DNA of 64,000 nucleotides from Chaetoderma sp. LZ-2023a (lineage: Eukaryota > Mollusca > Caudofoveata > Chaetodermatida > Chaetodermatidae), in assembly GCA_034401795.1 (NCBI GenBank), contig CM067370.1, forward strand, positions 68,011,188 to 68,075,187, read 5' to 3'. Positions within the stretch are counted from its first letter, which is position 1, and each line of letters starts with the position of its first letter. Position numbers and translations under genes: made by a program. The notes under the pieces are model-generated. The model had not been told where the DNA came from, made no database searches, and saw only the letters and a program-made list of their open reading frames with translations. This document shows, in pieces, positions 1-10,329 of this stretch.

Positions 1-179
1 GATAACTTGTTATTCTGATCTACGGACACTACATATAGGAAACAATTCTAAATTTGGTCGAATAAACATATCTTTTTCTTTCTGATCTTTTTCAAACTAA
101 TTAGCAGATCAAATAAGAATACACTGTTCATTAACATGAATAAAAAGGATTAATCAGAGGAATAAAATTAAACAGGATC

Positions 180-805
180 ATGAGAGACATAAGAAGGAAA
201 AGACAAAGAATTGAGTGAGGAAGCAGAGAGAATGGGTTGCTAAGGCAGAAATGTTCAAAAAGAAAAACAGACTTCATATGGATTATCGGTAGAAAAAAAG
301 CATTAGAAATGCAGAAATACAGACAAAAAAGAGCTGAACAGAGACAATCTCAGTTAGCTACTGATGAGGAGACCCGCAAATAAATAGAAAACAAATGAGA
401 AGAAGCCGTCAAAAAGGGGATGACCAAGAAAAAGGCAATCCGAAAGCAAGCACAAATGGTCGTTCAACAAGCAGACATTGGCAGAAAGATGGAAAAGACA
501 CCAACGAGTTCTGAAGACACAACACTGGAGACAAAGATTAAAGACGCACACTCCTGCATGAGATACATGTATATGTGCAACAAGTCCTTTCAGATGTCAT
601 CGGCTAGCATATAAAAGAGCTAGAAGGTCTGTACCTGAAACACCAAAAAGGCCTACCCATGTGGTAAAAGAACTAATGGATTCACCTAATACATCCTAGT
701 CCCTAGTAGCACAAAACCATCAATCTGCTGTAACAAGGAAGAACCCAGAACTTGTCAATATGTCACTTGAAGCTGTAGAGGAAGCTGACAATGAAATAAA
801 ACACA
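180..805 (+). pseudogene. Decayed lysine/arginine-rich coding stretch, unrecognised
   Basis: Translation on the plus strand gives charged, Lys/Arg/Gln-rich peptide in several frames, broken by stops, for example the segment beginning MTKKKAIRKQAQ at 420 and a later segment reading about VPETPKRPTHVVKEL near 630-680. The composition resembles the N-terminal basic region of multicopy proteins common in invertebrate genomes, but I cannot name the family. The stretch runs directly into the 72-bp minisatellite. It looks like a relic of a mobile-element gene rather than a functional host gene. Confidence 0.25.
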
Positions 806-2641
806 TACAAACTACAACCCGAGAGTAACACCCGAGAGCCTACAGTTGTCTGAAACATGTATTAATCTGCAGAGTTACCATACAAACTACCACCCGAGAG
901 CAACACCATGTCTACAGTTGTCTGAAACATGTATTAATCTGCAGAGTTACCATACAAACTACAACCTGAGAGTAACACCATGTGCCTACAGTTGTCTGAA
1001 ACATGCATTAATCTGCAGAGTTACCATACAAACTACAACCTGAGAGTAACACCATGTCTACAGTTGTCTGAAACAAGTATTAATCTGCAGAGTTACCACA
1101 CAAACTACAACCTGAGAGTAACACCGAGAGCCTACAGTTGTCTGAAACATGTATTAATCTGCAGAGTTACCATACAAACTACAACCTGAGAGTAACACCA
1201 TGCCTACAGTTGTCTGAAACATGCATTAATCTGCAGAGTTACCATACAAACTACAACCTGAGAGTAACACCGAGAGCCTACAGTTGTCTGAAACATGTAT
1301 TAATCTGCAGAGTTACCATACAAACTACAACCCGAGAGTAACACCCGAAAGCCTATAGTTGTCTGAAACATGTATTAATCTGCAGAGTTACCATACAAAC
1401 TACAACCTGAGAGTAACACCGAGAGCCTACAGTTGTCTGAAACATGTATTAATCTGCAGAGTTACCATACAAACTACAACCCGAGAGTAACACCTGAAAG
1501 CCTATAGTTGTCTGAAACATGTATTAATCTGCAGAGTTACCATACAAACTACAACCTGAGAGTAACACCATGCCTACAGTTGTCTGAAACATGCATTAAT
1601 CTGCAGAGTTACCATACAAACTACAACCTGAGAGTAACACCATGTCTACAGTTGTCTGAAACATGTATTAATCTGCAGAGTTACCATACAAACTACAACC
1701 TGAGAGTAACACCATGCCTACAGTTGTCTGAAACATGCATTAATCTGCAGTTACCATACAAACTACAACCTGAGAGTAACACCCGAGAGCCTACAGTTGT
1801 CTGAAACATGTATTAATCTGCAGAGTTACCATACAAACTACAACCTGAGAGTAACACCATGCCTACAGTTGTCTGAAACAAGCATTAATCTGCAGAGTTA
1901 CCATACAAACTACAACCCGAGAGTAACACCCGAGAGCCTACAGTTGTCTGAAACATGTATTAATCTGCAGAGTTACCATACAAACTACAACCCGAGAGTA
2001 ACACCCGAAAGCCTACAGTTGTCTGAAACATGTATTAATCTGCAGAGTTACCATATAAACTACAACCCGAGAGTAACACCCTAGAGCCTACAGTTGTCTG
2101 AAACATGTATTAATCTGCAGAGTTACCATATAAACTACAACCCGAGAGTAACACCCATGTGCCTACAGTTGTCTGAAACATGTATTAATCTGCAGAGTTA
2201 CCATACAAACTACAACTTGAGAGCAACACCATGTCTACAGTTGTCTGAAACATGTATTAATCTACAGAGTTACCTTACAAACTACAACCTGAGAGTAACA
2301 CCGAGAGCCTACAGTTGTCTGAAACATGTATTAATCTGCAGAGTTACCATATAAACTACAACCCGAGAGTAACACCCGAAAGCCTACAGTTGTCTGAAAC
2401 ATGTATTAATCTGCAGAGTTACCATACAAACTACAACCTGAGAGTAACACCATGCCTACAGTTGTCTGAAACATGTATTAATCTGCAGAGTTACCATACA
2501 AACTACAACCAGAGAGTAACACCATGCCTACAGTTGTCTGACACATGTATTAATCTGCAGAGTTACCATACAAACTACAACCTGAGAGTAACACCATGTC
2601 TACAGTTGTCTGAAACATGTATTAATCTGCAGAGTTACCAA
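806..2641 (+). repeat. 72-75 bp minisatellite, about 25 copies
   Basis: Tandem copies of a unit beginning CCTACAGTTGTCTGAAACAT and ending in GAGAGTAACACC are joined by a short variable linker (atg, gag, cgagag, cgaaag or catgtg). Units with the shortest linker are exactly 72 bp, or 24 codons, so long open frames repeating LQLSET..INLQSY arise without selection. Linkers of other lengths move the frame. Copies differ at a few positions only, and one near 1750 lacks a few bases. The frames inside are not annotated as genes. Confidence 0.95.
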
Positions 2642-3190
2642 GATTTTATACAAGCATAGAAGGGAGATCGCCACATATTGGAAGATACACCAAACCACAA
2701 AGACACAAAAAGAATGGTGGAAACCAGCCATTAAAAATTAACAAAGATGCCATTTTCCAAGCAGTGAAAGAATTGGATATTTCTTCTTTCTGCCCAAAGT
2801 CAGCGAGGAAATCCTATCAAAAAAGCTCTTATGAACATTAAAGATGGCACTGGCACAAACATTCTCTTCCAAAGCTCACTATGATTATGACAATGAAGGT
2901 CTCTGAGCCATTCCAGACTTCACAGTATCATAGCAACATTAGAATAGGCTTAACTTCTTTTATGAAATGTAAACCAAGACAAATATGACAAATTTGCATA
3001 ATTTCTGAAACACATTGTCATATACATGTATGCTTATGTCAAGTGTGCTGTAATGTCGCATTGCAATGTGAAAATCTTCAAAAGTTCATTAGCAACATGT
3101 CCAAGGCTTAAGACTTTGATGCTGAAATGTTATCATCCTTGAAATGCGGAAAAGGGAATTGGCAGACAACCGTAAGTCCATAGATTAGGA
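2642..3190 (+). pseudogene. Decayed coding stretch downstream of the minisatellite
   Basis: Several frames on the plus strand give protein-like segments separated by stops, including one with closely spaced Cys residues (about LCQVCCNVALQCENLQ near 3030-3080) and one reading about LKCGKGNWQTT near 3140-3170. It may be the C-terminal part of the same relic gene that begins before the minisatellite. No family is recognised with confidence. An alternative is a chance run of open codons. Confidence 0.25.
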
Positions 3191-4031
3191 TCCTCCATCT
3201 CAAGAGTGTCTTACCATAAACTGCTCAAGATGTGAGTTAGTGGACTAGCAAAACTAGATGAACACTTAAAAAATCTACAAGAGAAAGGAAAGAATAAGAT
3301 TTCTTTCAAACACCACAAATATATACCAAGAGAAAAGAATGGAAACCAAAAATTTACTATTAAATTACACACTTAAAATTTCTGTAGTGTCTGTAGATTG
3401 TAAGACTAAGTCATTTAAGTTATGTTTCTGAATAAATTTCTTAAAATACAACCCATTTGTAGACAGACTTTAGAAAGGAATTTCCATCAAACATCTTAAA
3501 TATTAAGACATAGAACAAGGTTATATAATGATTAAAGACCTTCAAAAGTTTAAAAAAATGAAATCTTGTTGTCAAGTTGATTAAGACAACTAAAATATAC
3601 TAATGGTTTAAAGTATCATTTGTTAATGGCTTAGTAATTGTCTCCAACACTTCTGTAGTGTCCGTAAATGATGCTATATAGGGGGTTACTTTGAAAGTTG
3701 ATTTTGGAGAAACTAGAAGCGAATGCTCAAAATCCTTTTAGAAATCTAACAGTCACATATGTAAGTATGTTTTCATGCAGAATTCATAAAATTTTAATCA
3801 CTCATTTTTTGCCCTATGTGCAACACAAAATGTACACTTGATTGTGGTTTTGGCGTATCTATTCAACTCGTACATCAAGGCCTCAGCTTCAAATCCTTCC
3901 TCCAACTGATGAGTACTATAAGTTGAAATTGGTCGTGAAGTCGATGAGCCTCGTGGATGTGAATTATTCATTGATAATTATTCCAGGATTAATTATTATA
4001 ATGATAAACTGTATACACGTTAAGAACAAAC
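3191..4031. other. Intronic AT-rich DNA, no gene seen
   Basis: Apart from the inverted-repeat copies at about 3380 and 3654, I see no coding, RNA or repeat structure here. It lies in the RFC2 intron downstream of exon 4. Confidence 0.6.
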
Positions 4032-4133
4032 CTGTCTGCCTCGTCAAGGATAATGATTTTATGTTTGCCTTTTGGTAATGTGACTTTCTGTTGTGCAAAC
4101 GTCTTGATCTTGTTACGAACAACGTCAATACCT
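4032..4133 (-). CDS. RFC2: RFC2 exon 4 (Walker B / DEAD motif)
   Basis: This 102-bp exon encodes residues from about [15 protein letters not shown] through IIILDEAD, nearly identical to animal RFC2. DEAD is the Walker B box, which coordinates magnesium for ATP hydrolysis in the clamp loader that places PCNA on DNA. On the minus strand it is preceded by TTTTACAG and followed by GTTTGTTC. Its first base completes the Arg codon begun in exon 3, giving the conserved NDRG junction. Exon 3 is more than 14 kb away because of mobile DNA in the intron. The next exon lies left of the window. Family assignment is strong; paralogue RFC4 or RFC5 is less likely from the exact wording of the motif region. 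Confidence 0.95.
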
Positions 4134-4202
4134 CTGTAAAAGATTAAGGCCTTAATGGTCAAGCCGGCCAAAACAGGCCTCTGCAGTAGTCTTGTGGAAG
4201 GT

Positions 4203-4323
4203 CCATCTGCAGGTAAAGAGAAGTGTTTTTGAAAATTTACTACTGGAATGACTGGCTCGATAATCGAGCCAGTCATTCTAGTGGTAAGTTTTCAAAAATA
4301 TTCTTCTCTTTACCTGCAGATGG
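4203..4323. repeat. Near-perfect palindrome, family P, copy 1
   Basis: Two arms of about 58 bp meet at GACTGGCTCGATAATCGAGC near 4251-4270. The outer ends read CCATCTGCAGGTAAAGAGAA and its inverse. A second partial copy is at 21911-22012. This is a cruciform-capable foldback element lying 70 bp upstream of RFC2 exon 4 in transcript order. Confidence 0.85.
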
Positions 4324-4595
4324 AGTACATTCAATATGGAAATATTGTGATTTTCCTGACAAAATTTGACCAGTAAAGGGTTATGGCATAATTTTCAACA
4401 AGGCGGAAAAATAATTATAGTAAGTGAATCAGAGTTCTGACTTGTGGTGTGCATTAAGACAATATAATGGCGGAATTCAGTTTTAGTAATGCTGCGCCAA
4501 TCTCCAGCTAAGCTCCACCCACACCTTTCACGTGTTGGAATCAATTGATACCTACACTCTCTGAATCCCAATATCCAGTAAACTATATGGGTAAG

Positions 4596-4676
4596 CTGTT
4601 GAATATTTTGCACCTAATTTGACTGGGTGTTGTTGCTGCTATCGCCCAGTCAAATTAGTTTCAAAATATTCAACAG
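4596..4676. repeat. Short foldback element FB, best copy
   Basis: The 15-bp ends CTGTTGAATATTTTG and CAAAATATTCAACAG are exact inverses. Inside, AATTTGACTGGG and CCCAGTCAAATT are also inverted, around a loop containing TTGTTGCTGCT. It belongs to a dispersed family with members at 18584, 19022, 21535, 23173, 61593 and 61755. Confidence 0.8.
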
Positions 4677-4927
4677 TATGTTTATTAATTAGTAGACATT
4701 AAGTGTTTAAGACGGACTAAATCGAGTCATTCATGATGTAATTGAATATGATGTCATCCTACATATGACGTAGCTGACTATGACATCATATGATTGACTG
4801 AGAAATTGGATTCTTCAATTGGTATTGATTACAATAAGCATGATAAACATTTTAGATTACATGTAGAAGTTGTGTTAATAATTATGAGTCAGGAATGTCA
4901 TCTGTTGTCGCTAACACTAGCAGTATC

Positions 4928-5130
4928 TAAGAAAATTTATCAAATTTCTTTATCACGAGTGAGATCACATACTTACCTCCGTAACACTCTTGATATACTA
5001 GTATATCGGCTCTAAATTCAATAATATTCAGAATTATAAACTGTTAGGTGCCCCTACTGGGCAGGTGGAATGTACACAGTCATGCCCATGTCAGACCCCA
5101 CCTCTGCGCATAGGCATACTGGTACATCCG
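4928..5130. repeat. DIRS left inverted terminal repeat
   Basis: It is the inverse of 14650-14838 with few differences, sharing for example CTTGATATACTAGTATATCG and the block CCCCTACTGGGCAGGTGGAA. The outermost bases (about 4928-4995) are complementary to the internal region at 5213-5275, which sets the outer boundary. Confidence 0.9.
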
Positions 5131-5212
5131 TTACTAAACATTGGCTGACATAGAAGCAACTATTCAAATAACCAAAGGACCAGGCCTCCGTGGGGTGGAG
5201 AGACCGGGATCC

Positions 5213-5312
5213 TGTTAGGGAGGTAAGTATGTCATTTCACTTGTGAAAAAGAAATTTGATAAATTTTCTTATTTCACATCATGAGAACATACTTACCTTC
5301 CTAACACTCTTG
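5213..5312. repeat. DIRS internal complementary region
   Basis: The first part (about 5213-5275) is the inverse of the outer left end at 4928-4995, and the second part (about 5276-5312) is the inverse of the outer right end at 14795-14838. This double complementarity is the hallmark of DIRS elements, where it serves as template for completing the ends and circularising. Seen directly; the role is known for the family. Confidence 0.9.
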
Positions 5313-5872
5313 ATAAAAGCCAGAATTTGAAAGTTAATTTGGACGGAGGGCGGCAAGGTCCTAAAACCAGTTCACCTTCAAAGAGACTAGCTCTTTGAAT
5401 TTTCAAGCGATTTAAAACATCTGCAACTGTGTCTGAAACACAACCAGGAATAGAATTTTGCATCGGATAATCGACCGATGAAGAGAGATTGATCAAAAGG
5501 CAAATGCGCTCTCCCCCCTCCCCTCTTTCTGAGGAAGGTTAGGAAAAAATGCTGCTCTAAATGACTAGCACGTTCTCTAATACTTGAAAACAAGTATTAC
5601 TAGACATTGGAAAAAGAAGAATTGCTTCATTTTCAAAAACTCTCTGAAAGAATCACAATTAAGAGACATTAACCATCACTCTATTAAATAATAACATGAC
5701 ACAACCAACAAGACAAAAACCAAAATGGTCACATATACTGACCTCTGAAATCACCTCTCATTATGGATGAAGAGAATGTAACCTGAAATAGTAGGGATTC
5801 CCTACTAACAAATGTGATATTTGAAAATAGCAGAGGAGGAAAACTAATTACAAATAAATACGTACCTCTGCA
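5313..5872. other. DIRS untranslated segment
   Basis: This stretch lies between the internal complementary region and the recombinase stop codon. No conserved reading frame is recognised here on either strand. Confidence 0.6.
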
Positions 5873-6557
5873 TTATTTTCTGAGGACTGAGACGGCGAGC
5901 GGGTTGGAAGTGTCACGGAGATAATGGTCAGTAAAACTTGATTCACAGTGCCACCAAGCTACTGACATAATGTCTTCAACAGAAACACCATTAAATAATG
6001 CCGTGGAAGCTATCACACCACGGACACTATGAGCATTGGCTCTATCTACTTGTTTTCCAGTGGCTATCTTATGACAGAATTGAATGTATTCTCCTATCCA
6101 TCTGGAAATAGTGTCTCTTGATTCCCTACCATGGGGTTCAATATATGACAACCATAGGGAGCAACGGGTCAGTCCGCCAAACCCGAGTCCTTTTCTTGTA
6201 CTTATTTAAGACATGGACAGGATACCATGCTTTAGCACCAGGATCATATCTGGTTAAGGCAGGTAAAATTATAGGTTGACCCGGTTATTTTGAAGATTGA
6301 TTCTTAGCCAAGAAATTCAATCTCGGTATAAGCTTAAGGCAAACACCTGAATCTATATAACGGTCAGGCTCAGCAGACAAGGCATGAATTTCACTTCTGC
6401 TTCTGGCTGAGGCTGTCGCAGTTAAAAAAACAGTTTTAAGTGTCAATAATTTTATAAAAACAGCACTAAGTGGTTCAAAAGGTTTATCACTCAAAACTTG
6501 AAGAACCAGAGAAAGACTCCATGACGGTGTCTGTGGAGGATTTCTCGGTCTAAGATT
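5873..6557 (-). pseudogene. DIRS tyrosine recombinase, catalytic part (broken)
   Basis: This is the catalytic part of a tyrosine recombinase. It reads about WSLSLVLQVLSDKPFEPL and LLTLKTVFLTATASARSRSE (first catalytic Arg region), then after a frameshift near 6150-6285 about DTISRWIGEYIQF, the HxxR box in AHSVRG, and WWHCESSFTDHYLRD with the nucleophilic Tyr. These are the ordered landmarks of DIRS recombinases. The upstream N-terminal part lies at 9819-10310, and the two join when the inserted transposon 6558-9815 and one ATT are removed. At least one frameshift disables it. Confidence 0.88.
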
Positions 6558-6690
6558 TAGTACAGTAGAAATTGACATGGACCCGGACATTTTGTATAAC
6601 AGACAAATTTTTGTTTTAATCACTTCGGTATGGCCCAAAATACATCCCAGAAAAATTCTCCAAAATTCATGGGGAAATATGTTTTTTAGA
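6558..6690. repeat. Left TIR of the CXC transposon
   Basis: This is the imperfect inverse of 9685-9815. The best block is about 24 bp around 6581-6604 and is identical in both ends. Downstream alignable words include AATTTTTGTTTT against GATTTTGTGTTC, and AGAAAAATTCTC against AGAAATTCTCAC. Confidence 0.85.
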
Positions 6691-6883
6691 GGAAATTCAA
6701 AATGGCCGCCAAGGCGATGACCAATAACCAGATATGTATTTTGACTCTAAAAACCCGTGTTTTGATAAGTGTTGTACAGTTTAAAGTATGTCATCATCAA
6801 AATCACTTGATAAACTATAAATTTAATGCAAACTGAGCGACTGTTGTGAAACACAGCGAACAGGCAGAATGGCTGAAATTTGT

Positions 6884-9186
6884 CTATGCATTTTCACTTT
6901 CAAATTTCGAGCTGTTAAGGCAGTGACCTTCACATTTACAATGTATGCTACAGGGAATGCCTTTCTTGGAGCAACTACACGAGGAACACAGACGTGTGCT
7001 GCTTTTACACTGGCACCTTATATTTAGAAGTAGCTCCGAAGGCGCTGCTGACTTGTCCGTAATGATCGACGTCACTGATCCTTGTTCTACTGCATAACCA
7101 TACTTTTCTTTCTTTAACACAGTTTTAGGTGAAGCCATGTGCTTGCTTGGAGATGAACCCGAAGGCTATGGAAGTATGCTGCCCTACGTGCGGTTGCCCA
7201 CAAATCATCGACCCCACTCCCCTCCATGATCTTACAGCCCGCTCCAAGAAAGGACATTAGTTGGTGGAAGCCACCCAGCCTTATATACATGTTCCTAAAC
7301 TGTGGATGAGTGTCTTGCTTAATTTTGTAGCTTTTTAAGTATAATGGCTGGTCAAATGTTATGGTTGCGCAACACAGTCCTGCCTTTAGGGATTGGGACT
7401 GCACATACATCATGGTACTATATACAGCTCCATTTGTTCCTGGATTCAAAGGTACCATGGGGTTGTAAACTACTGCCGTGCAGTGGAAATTGTTGCATGT
7501 CATTATTTCAGACATGAACCCCTGCCAGTTTGGTGGGTGACTTATGAGAAGGCTAGAGTACAACCACAATGTGTCTAATTGACCGTGCATAGCAATAGGT
7601 AAGCTGATGGGGTTAATGGTGTTTATCCTTACATCTGCCATTAGGGATTTATTAGAAGATGTGTAGGGTAGCATGAAGCTCCCAAAATCACCAGCTTCTT
7701 TGATCTCATCAGCAGTTATAGTTTTATGACATATTGCCCCAACTGGGTTAGCCCTGCTTTCGGTTGATGCCATTGTTTGACACGAAATGATCCCCATCAC
7801 ATGCGTTGTATCGTGACCAGAAATCATGTCCTCGTTGTAATCAAAATTGTCAGCTACCCATTGACAGAAACCACCTCCATCCTTCTTCTCCACGAGCCCA
7901 GGACACAGGTCTTCAACGGATGTGCTTCCAACTGCAGATCTCTGAAATGCAATTACCTGGTCATAGGAAGCACTGAGTCCCAGGGATGAGAGCATCTCTA
8001 TGATAACACGAGAGCGGGTAGACTGGTGGATGAACAAACCAATGGACAGAAGCAGTGGTGATACAAATGATTGCTTTCCAACAGCTTGCATGATAACATG
8101 ACATACAGATACCATCTTAAGTTTATTTTTCAACTTGGCAGATTCACTACGAGGTTCAGAATAGATACATGAAATAAGATGTTTCAATGCATCTGGCACC
8201 TCGATTTCAAGCTTTTCAAGGTCTAAACTGGACAGTTCTGGATACACATCTGATGGTTGATCAATATCTTTAATTGTTTGATTAATCATAGATCCCACCA
8301 GTCTAACAAGTCGCATAGTTTCATCACTCGTCACTGGTTGATGCTGCATATGATTCGTGTATGATAGAAGATGCTCTATCAGTCAATGTGACCACGCTTG
8401 TCTTGCCTTCAACCTGGGATATTGTCACATCTGTCCCAAATCGGCCGAGCAGACGACGCTGGACGTGCTTTATATTATATGCGGGTACACCATTTGGCAA
8501 GTAGGTGGTCAATTAAGTACGAAGGTCGTGTAAAGTGAACTGGCGCTGTTGCTGTTCTGGTGCTGTTAGCCAATTGCATAGATGGTTAAAGCCCACATCA
8601 TTCATGTCATCAAAGTTCCGGGCATTACTTCCAGAAGCAATTCTTGCATACATTGACGATGATATTTGGCTTTAACAGCACATAGGTCACCTGCAAAAAG
8701 TATTCTTGCTTTAACATCATTCGCTAACGAATCGTGCCTTTTGCCACACACGTTTAACAAGGTTCCCTGGACTACACTGAGTTTACCCTTACTAACATAT
8801 TCAATATTGCTTATGTGAGAATGCCGTTCATGGTGACAGCGGACAGCATCAAAGTCGAGCACTTCAGCACATATCAAACAATGAGTATTGTAATCATAAT
8901 GATTAGATTCGGAGCGCAGTGTAGGGGTAGATGGTCGCACTCCTTCATCGTTTCTGTTTTGCTGTTGCACTTTTGCAATATTTCTAGGCAACGTATAATT
9001 TTTGTAGCATTTATCGTGTACATAATGTTCATTCGACGGAGATAGTTTCAAATCAATACCATCTCCACGAAGCTTTGAAGCGTCAAGCAGCGTTGACAGC
9101 CCTCTATGACTAAGTTTTCTAGAACTGCTGCTATCATGGGAAACATTACATACAACACATGTTTTTTCTTGCATAGGGTCAGACAT
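6884..9186 (-). pseudogene. Large Cys-rich protein with C-terminal Tesmin/TSO1-like CXC domain (candidate transposase), broken
   Basis: The gene reads from 9186 down to 6884. The N-terminal part (to about 8602) has zinc-finger-like pairs: CVVCNVSH, then HDKCYKNYTLP, then HCLICAEVL with later His/Cys. A frameshift near 8630 and an in-frame TAA near 8515 follow, then a segment VQRRLLGRFGTDVTISQ (8512-8350), a second frameshift near 8349, and a 411-residue block. That block holds DNFDYNEDMISGHDTTHVMG, then ATITFDQPLYLKSYKI, then RLGGFHQLMSFLGAGCKIME with SGVDDLW. The ordered acidic motifs could be a DDE/D triad, which is inference. After a third frameshift near 7138 the C-terminus has CQCKSSTRLCSSCSCSKKG and CSIHCKCEGHC, a CXC-type domain. 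I recall this as a multicopy unnamed family in corals and molluscs. Confidence 0.8.
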
Positions 9187-9684
9187 AATTGTACTAAACC
9201 ATTAATTAGCATGAACAATGTGATTTTGACTGTATTTATCGTTTTATAATTGAATCGACGTAACTTACTTCAAGTAACATTTTCTAAATTTACCCCGGAC
9301 TATATATTATTGTAATAGTAAGAATAATAGCGTTAGGTATATTTATATCATTGACTGCATAGTTGCGATCAACATGCTGTCCATATGTGTAACTCTCTCC
9401 GTCAGATCTTTAAAAAAACTGGCCATACATTGATGTACCATGTTCTGGAATTCACACTCATGTATCAAATCATATATGGTTGTTATAGACAGGTTTTACT
9501 GATTAATTTTAATTTACATTAGTATGTCTTACAGGTTATTTGACTGGGGTCTGTTGTCATATACACAATTGACAATAGCAATTGTCAGTAGGTCTAATTT
9601 TATAAAATTCTCAACAGATTACCTATTTATGCTAAATATTTTTCACATTTCGTTCCCTAACTTCAAAGGCTTAAAAACCAGGTT

Positions 9685-9815
9685 TCCCCAAGTGTGAATT
9701 TGTGAGAATTTCTTGTGTGGACTCTGGACAGTCATAAAAGTGTTTGGAACACAAAATCGTCTGTTATACAAAATGTCCGGGTTAGCCTATATTTCTGTTG
9801 ATTTCTACAGGACTA
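9685..9815. repeat. Right TIR of the CXC transposon
   Basis: Inverse partner of 6558-6690. On the plus strand it ends GATTTCTACAGGACTA, followed by the ATT target duplication. Confidence 0.85.
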
Positions 9816-9818
9816 ATT

Positions 9819-10310
9819 GCCCATATCTTTGATAAGAGTATTTAGAACACATATTTCATCACTTCCCCTCTTTGCCAAGCAAGGGATAACAGTCATTAAT
9901 GCTGATTTATATCCAGCAATAGAATTAGGCGTAAGACTATAGGCATCATACAGGTGACAGAGAAAATCAGCTACTACCTGAATAGATGTATCCATTGGAT
10001 TGATACATCTCTTTGAGTGCCATTCTGCAAATCTGTTGATTTTATAATTATATGTTCTGGAGGTTGACCCCCTTCTGGCTCTGGCCATAAAATTGGTTGC
10101 TTGCTCAGAAAAGACCTCCTTAATTGCGGATTTTTGGACAACATCCATGCAGTCAATTGAAACATTGACGGATTGTTGTGAAGGGTCTTGCCCTGGAAGA
10201 TAATATTGTCCATCAGAGGCAGAGGAACCGGATTGCAGACCAGACGGTTCAGCAGATCTGTAAACCATTATCAGCGTGGCCAATTTGGGGCGATCAAATG
10301 CACTTGGCAT
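9819..10310 (-). pseudogene. DIRS tyrosine recombinase, N-terminal part
   Basis: This is the N-terminal SAM-like DNA-binding half of the DIRS recombinase. It reads about ARRGSTSRTYNYKINRFAEW, then NPMDTSIQVVADFLCHLYD and SIAGYKSALMTVIPCLAKRG. It ends at NTLIKDMGN, where the inserted transposon adds a stop at once. Without the insertion it continues into the part at 6557-5873. Upstream it overlaps the end of the RT/RNase H frame, as is usual in DIRS elements. Confidence 0.85.
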
Positions 10311-10329
10311 TCCTCCTGCTTAATCTTCT

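Larger units (their letters stand above)
21..3666. mobile_element. Candidate decayed DNA element bounded by a short inverted repeat
   Basis: The 13-mer TACGGACACTACA at 21-33 recurs exactly inverted at 3654-3666. Just inside, the left side has GGAAACAATTCTAA and the inverted right side has GGAGACAATTACTAA, so the match continues imperfectly. A third inverted relative, with one mismatch over about 16 bases, lies at about 3380-3396. Between the ends are two decayed coding stretches and a 72-bp minisatellite. I see no target-site duplication, and the left end may continue outside the window. The element is inferred; only the inverted repeats are seen. Confidence 0.35.
6558..9815 (-). mobile_element. 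DNA transposon with long imperfect TIRs and a Tesmin/CXC-type protein
   Basis: The 3258-bp insert begins TAGTACAGTAGAAATTGAC on the plus strand, and the inverted right end begins TAGTCCTGTAGAAATCAAC. Both then reach an identical block containing CCCGGACATTTTGTATAACA and stay alignable for about 130 bp, including a late shared TGGGGAAA. The flanks are ATT (6555-6557) and ATT (9816-9818), a 3-bp target duplication. Taking out the element and one ATT restores the DIRS recombinase frame at Gly-Asn-Leu-Arg-Pro. The only sizeable gene inside is the broken minus-strand gene at 6884-9186. I cannot assign a superfamily; the TSD length is compatible with Academ-like or Harbinger-like elements, among others. 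Confidence 0.88.

Noticed and set aside
806..2641. CRISPR array
   Set aside because: Units are contiguous with no unique spacers, and the window is eukaryotic.
846..2659. Several open frames of 65-114 codons in the minisatellite
   Set aside because: They are repeats of one 72-bp unit in shifting frames; linker changes break them and there is no gene structure.
7393..9045. Plus-strand frames at 7393, 7777 and 8815
   Set aside because: They are antisense shadows of the minus-strand CXC protein gene.
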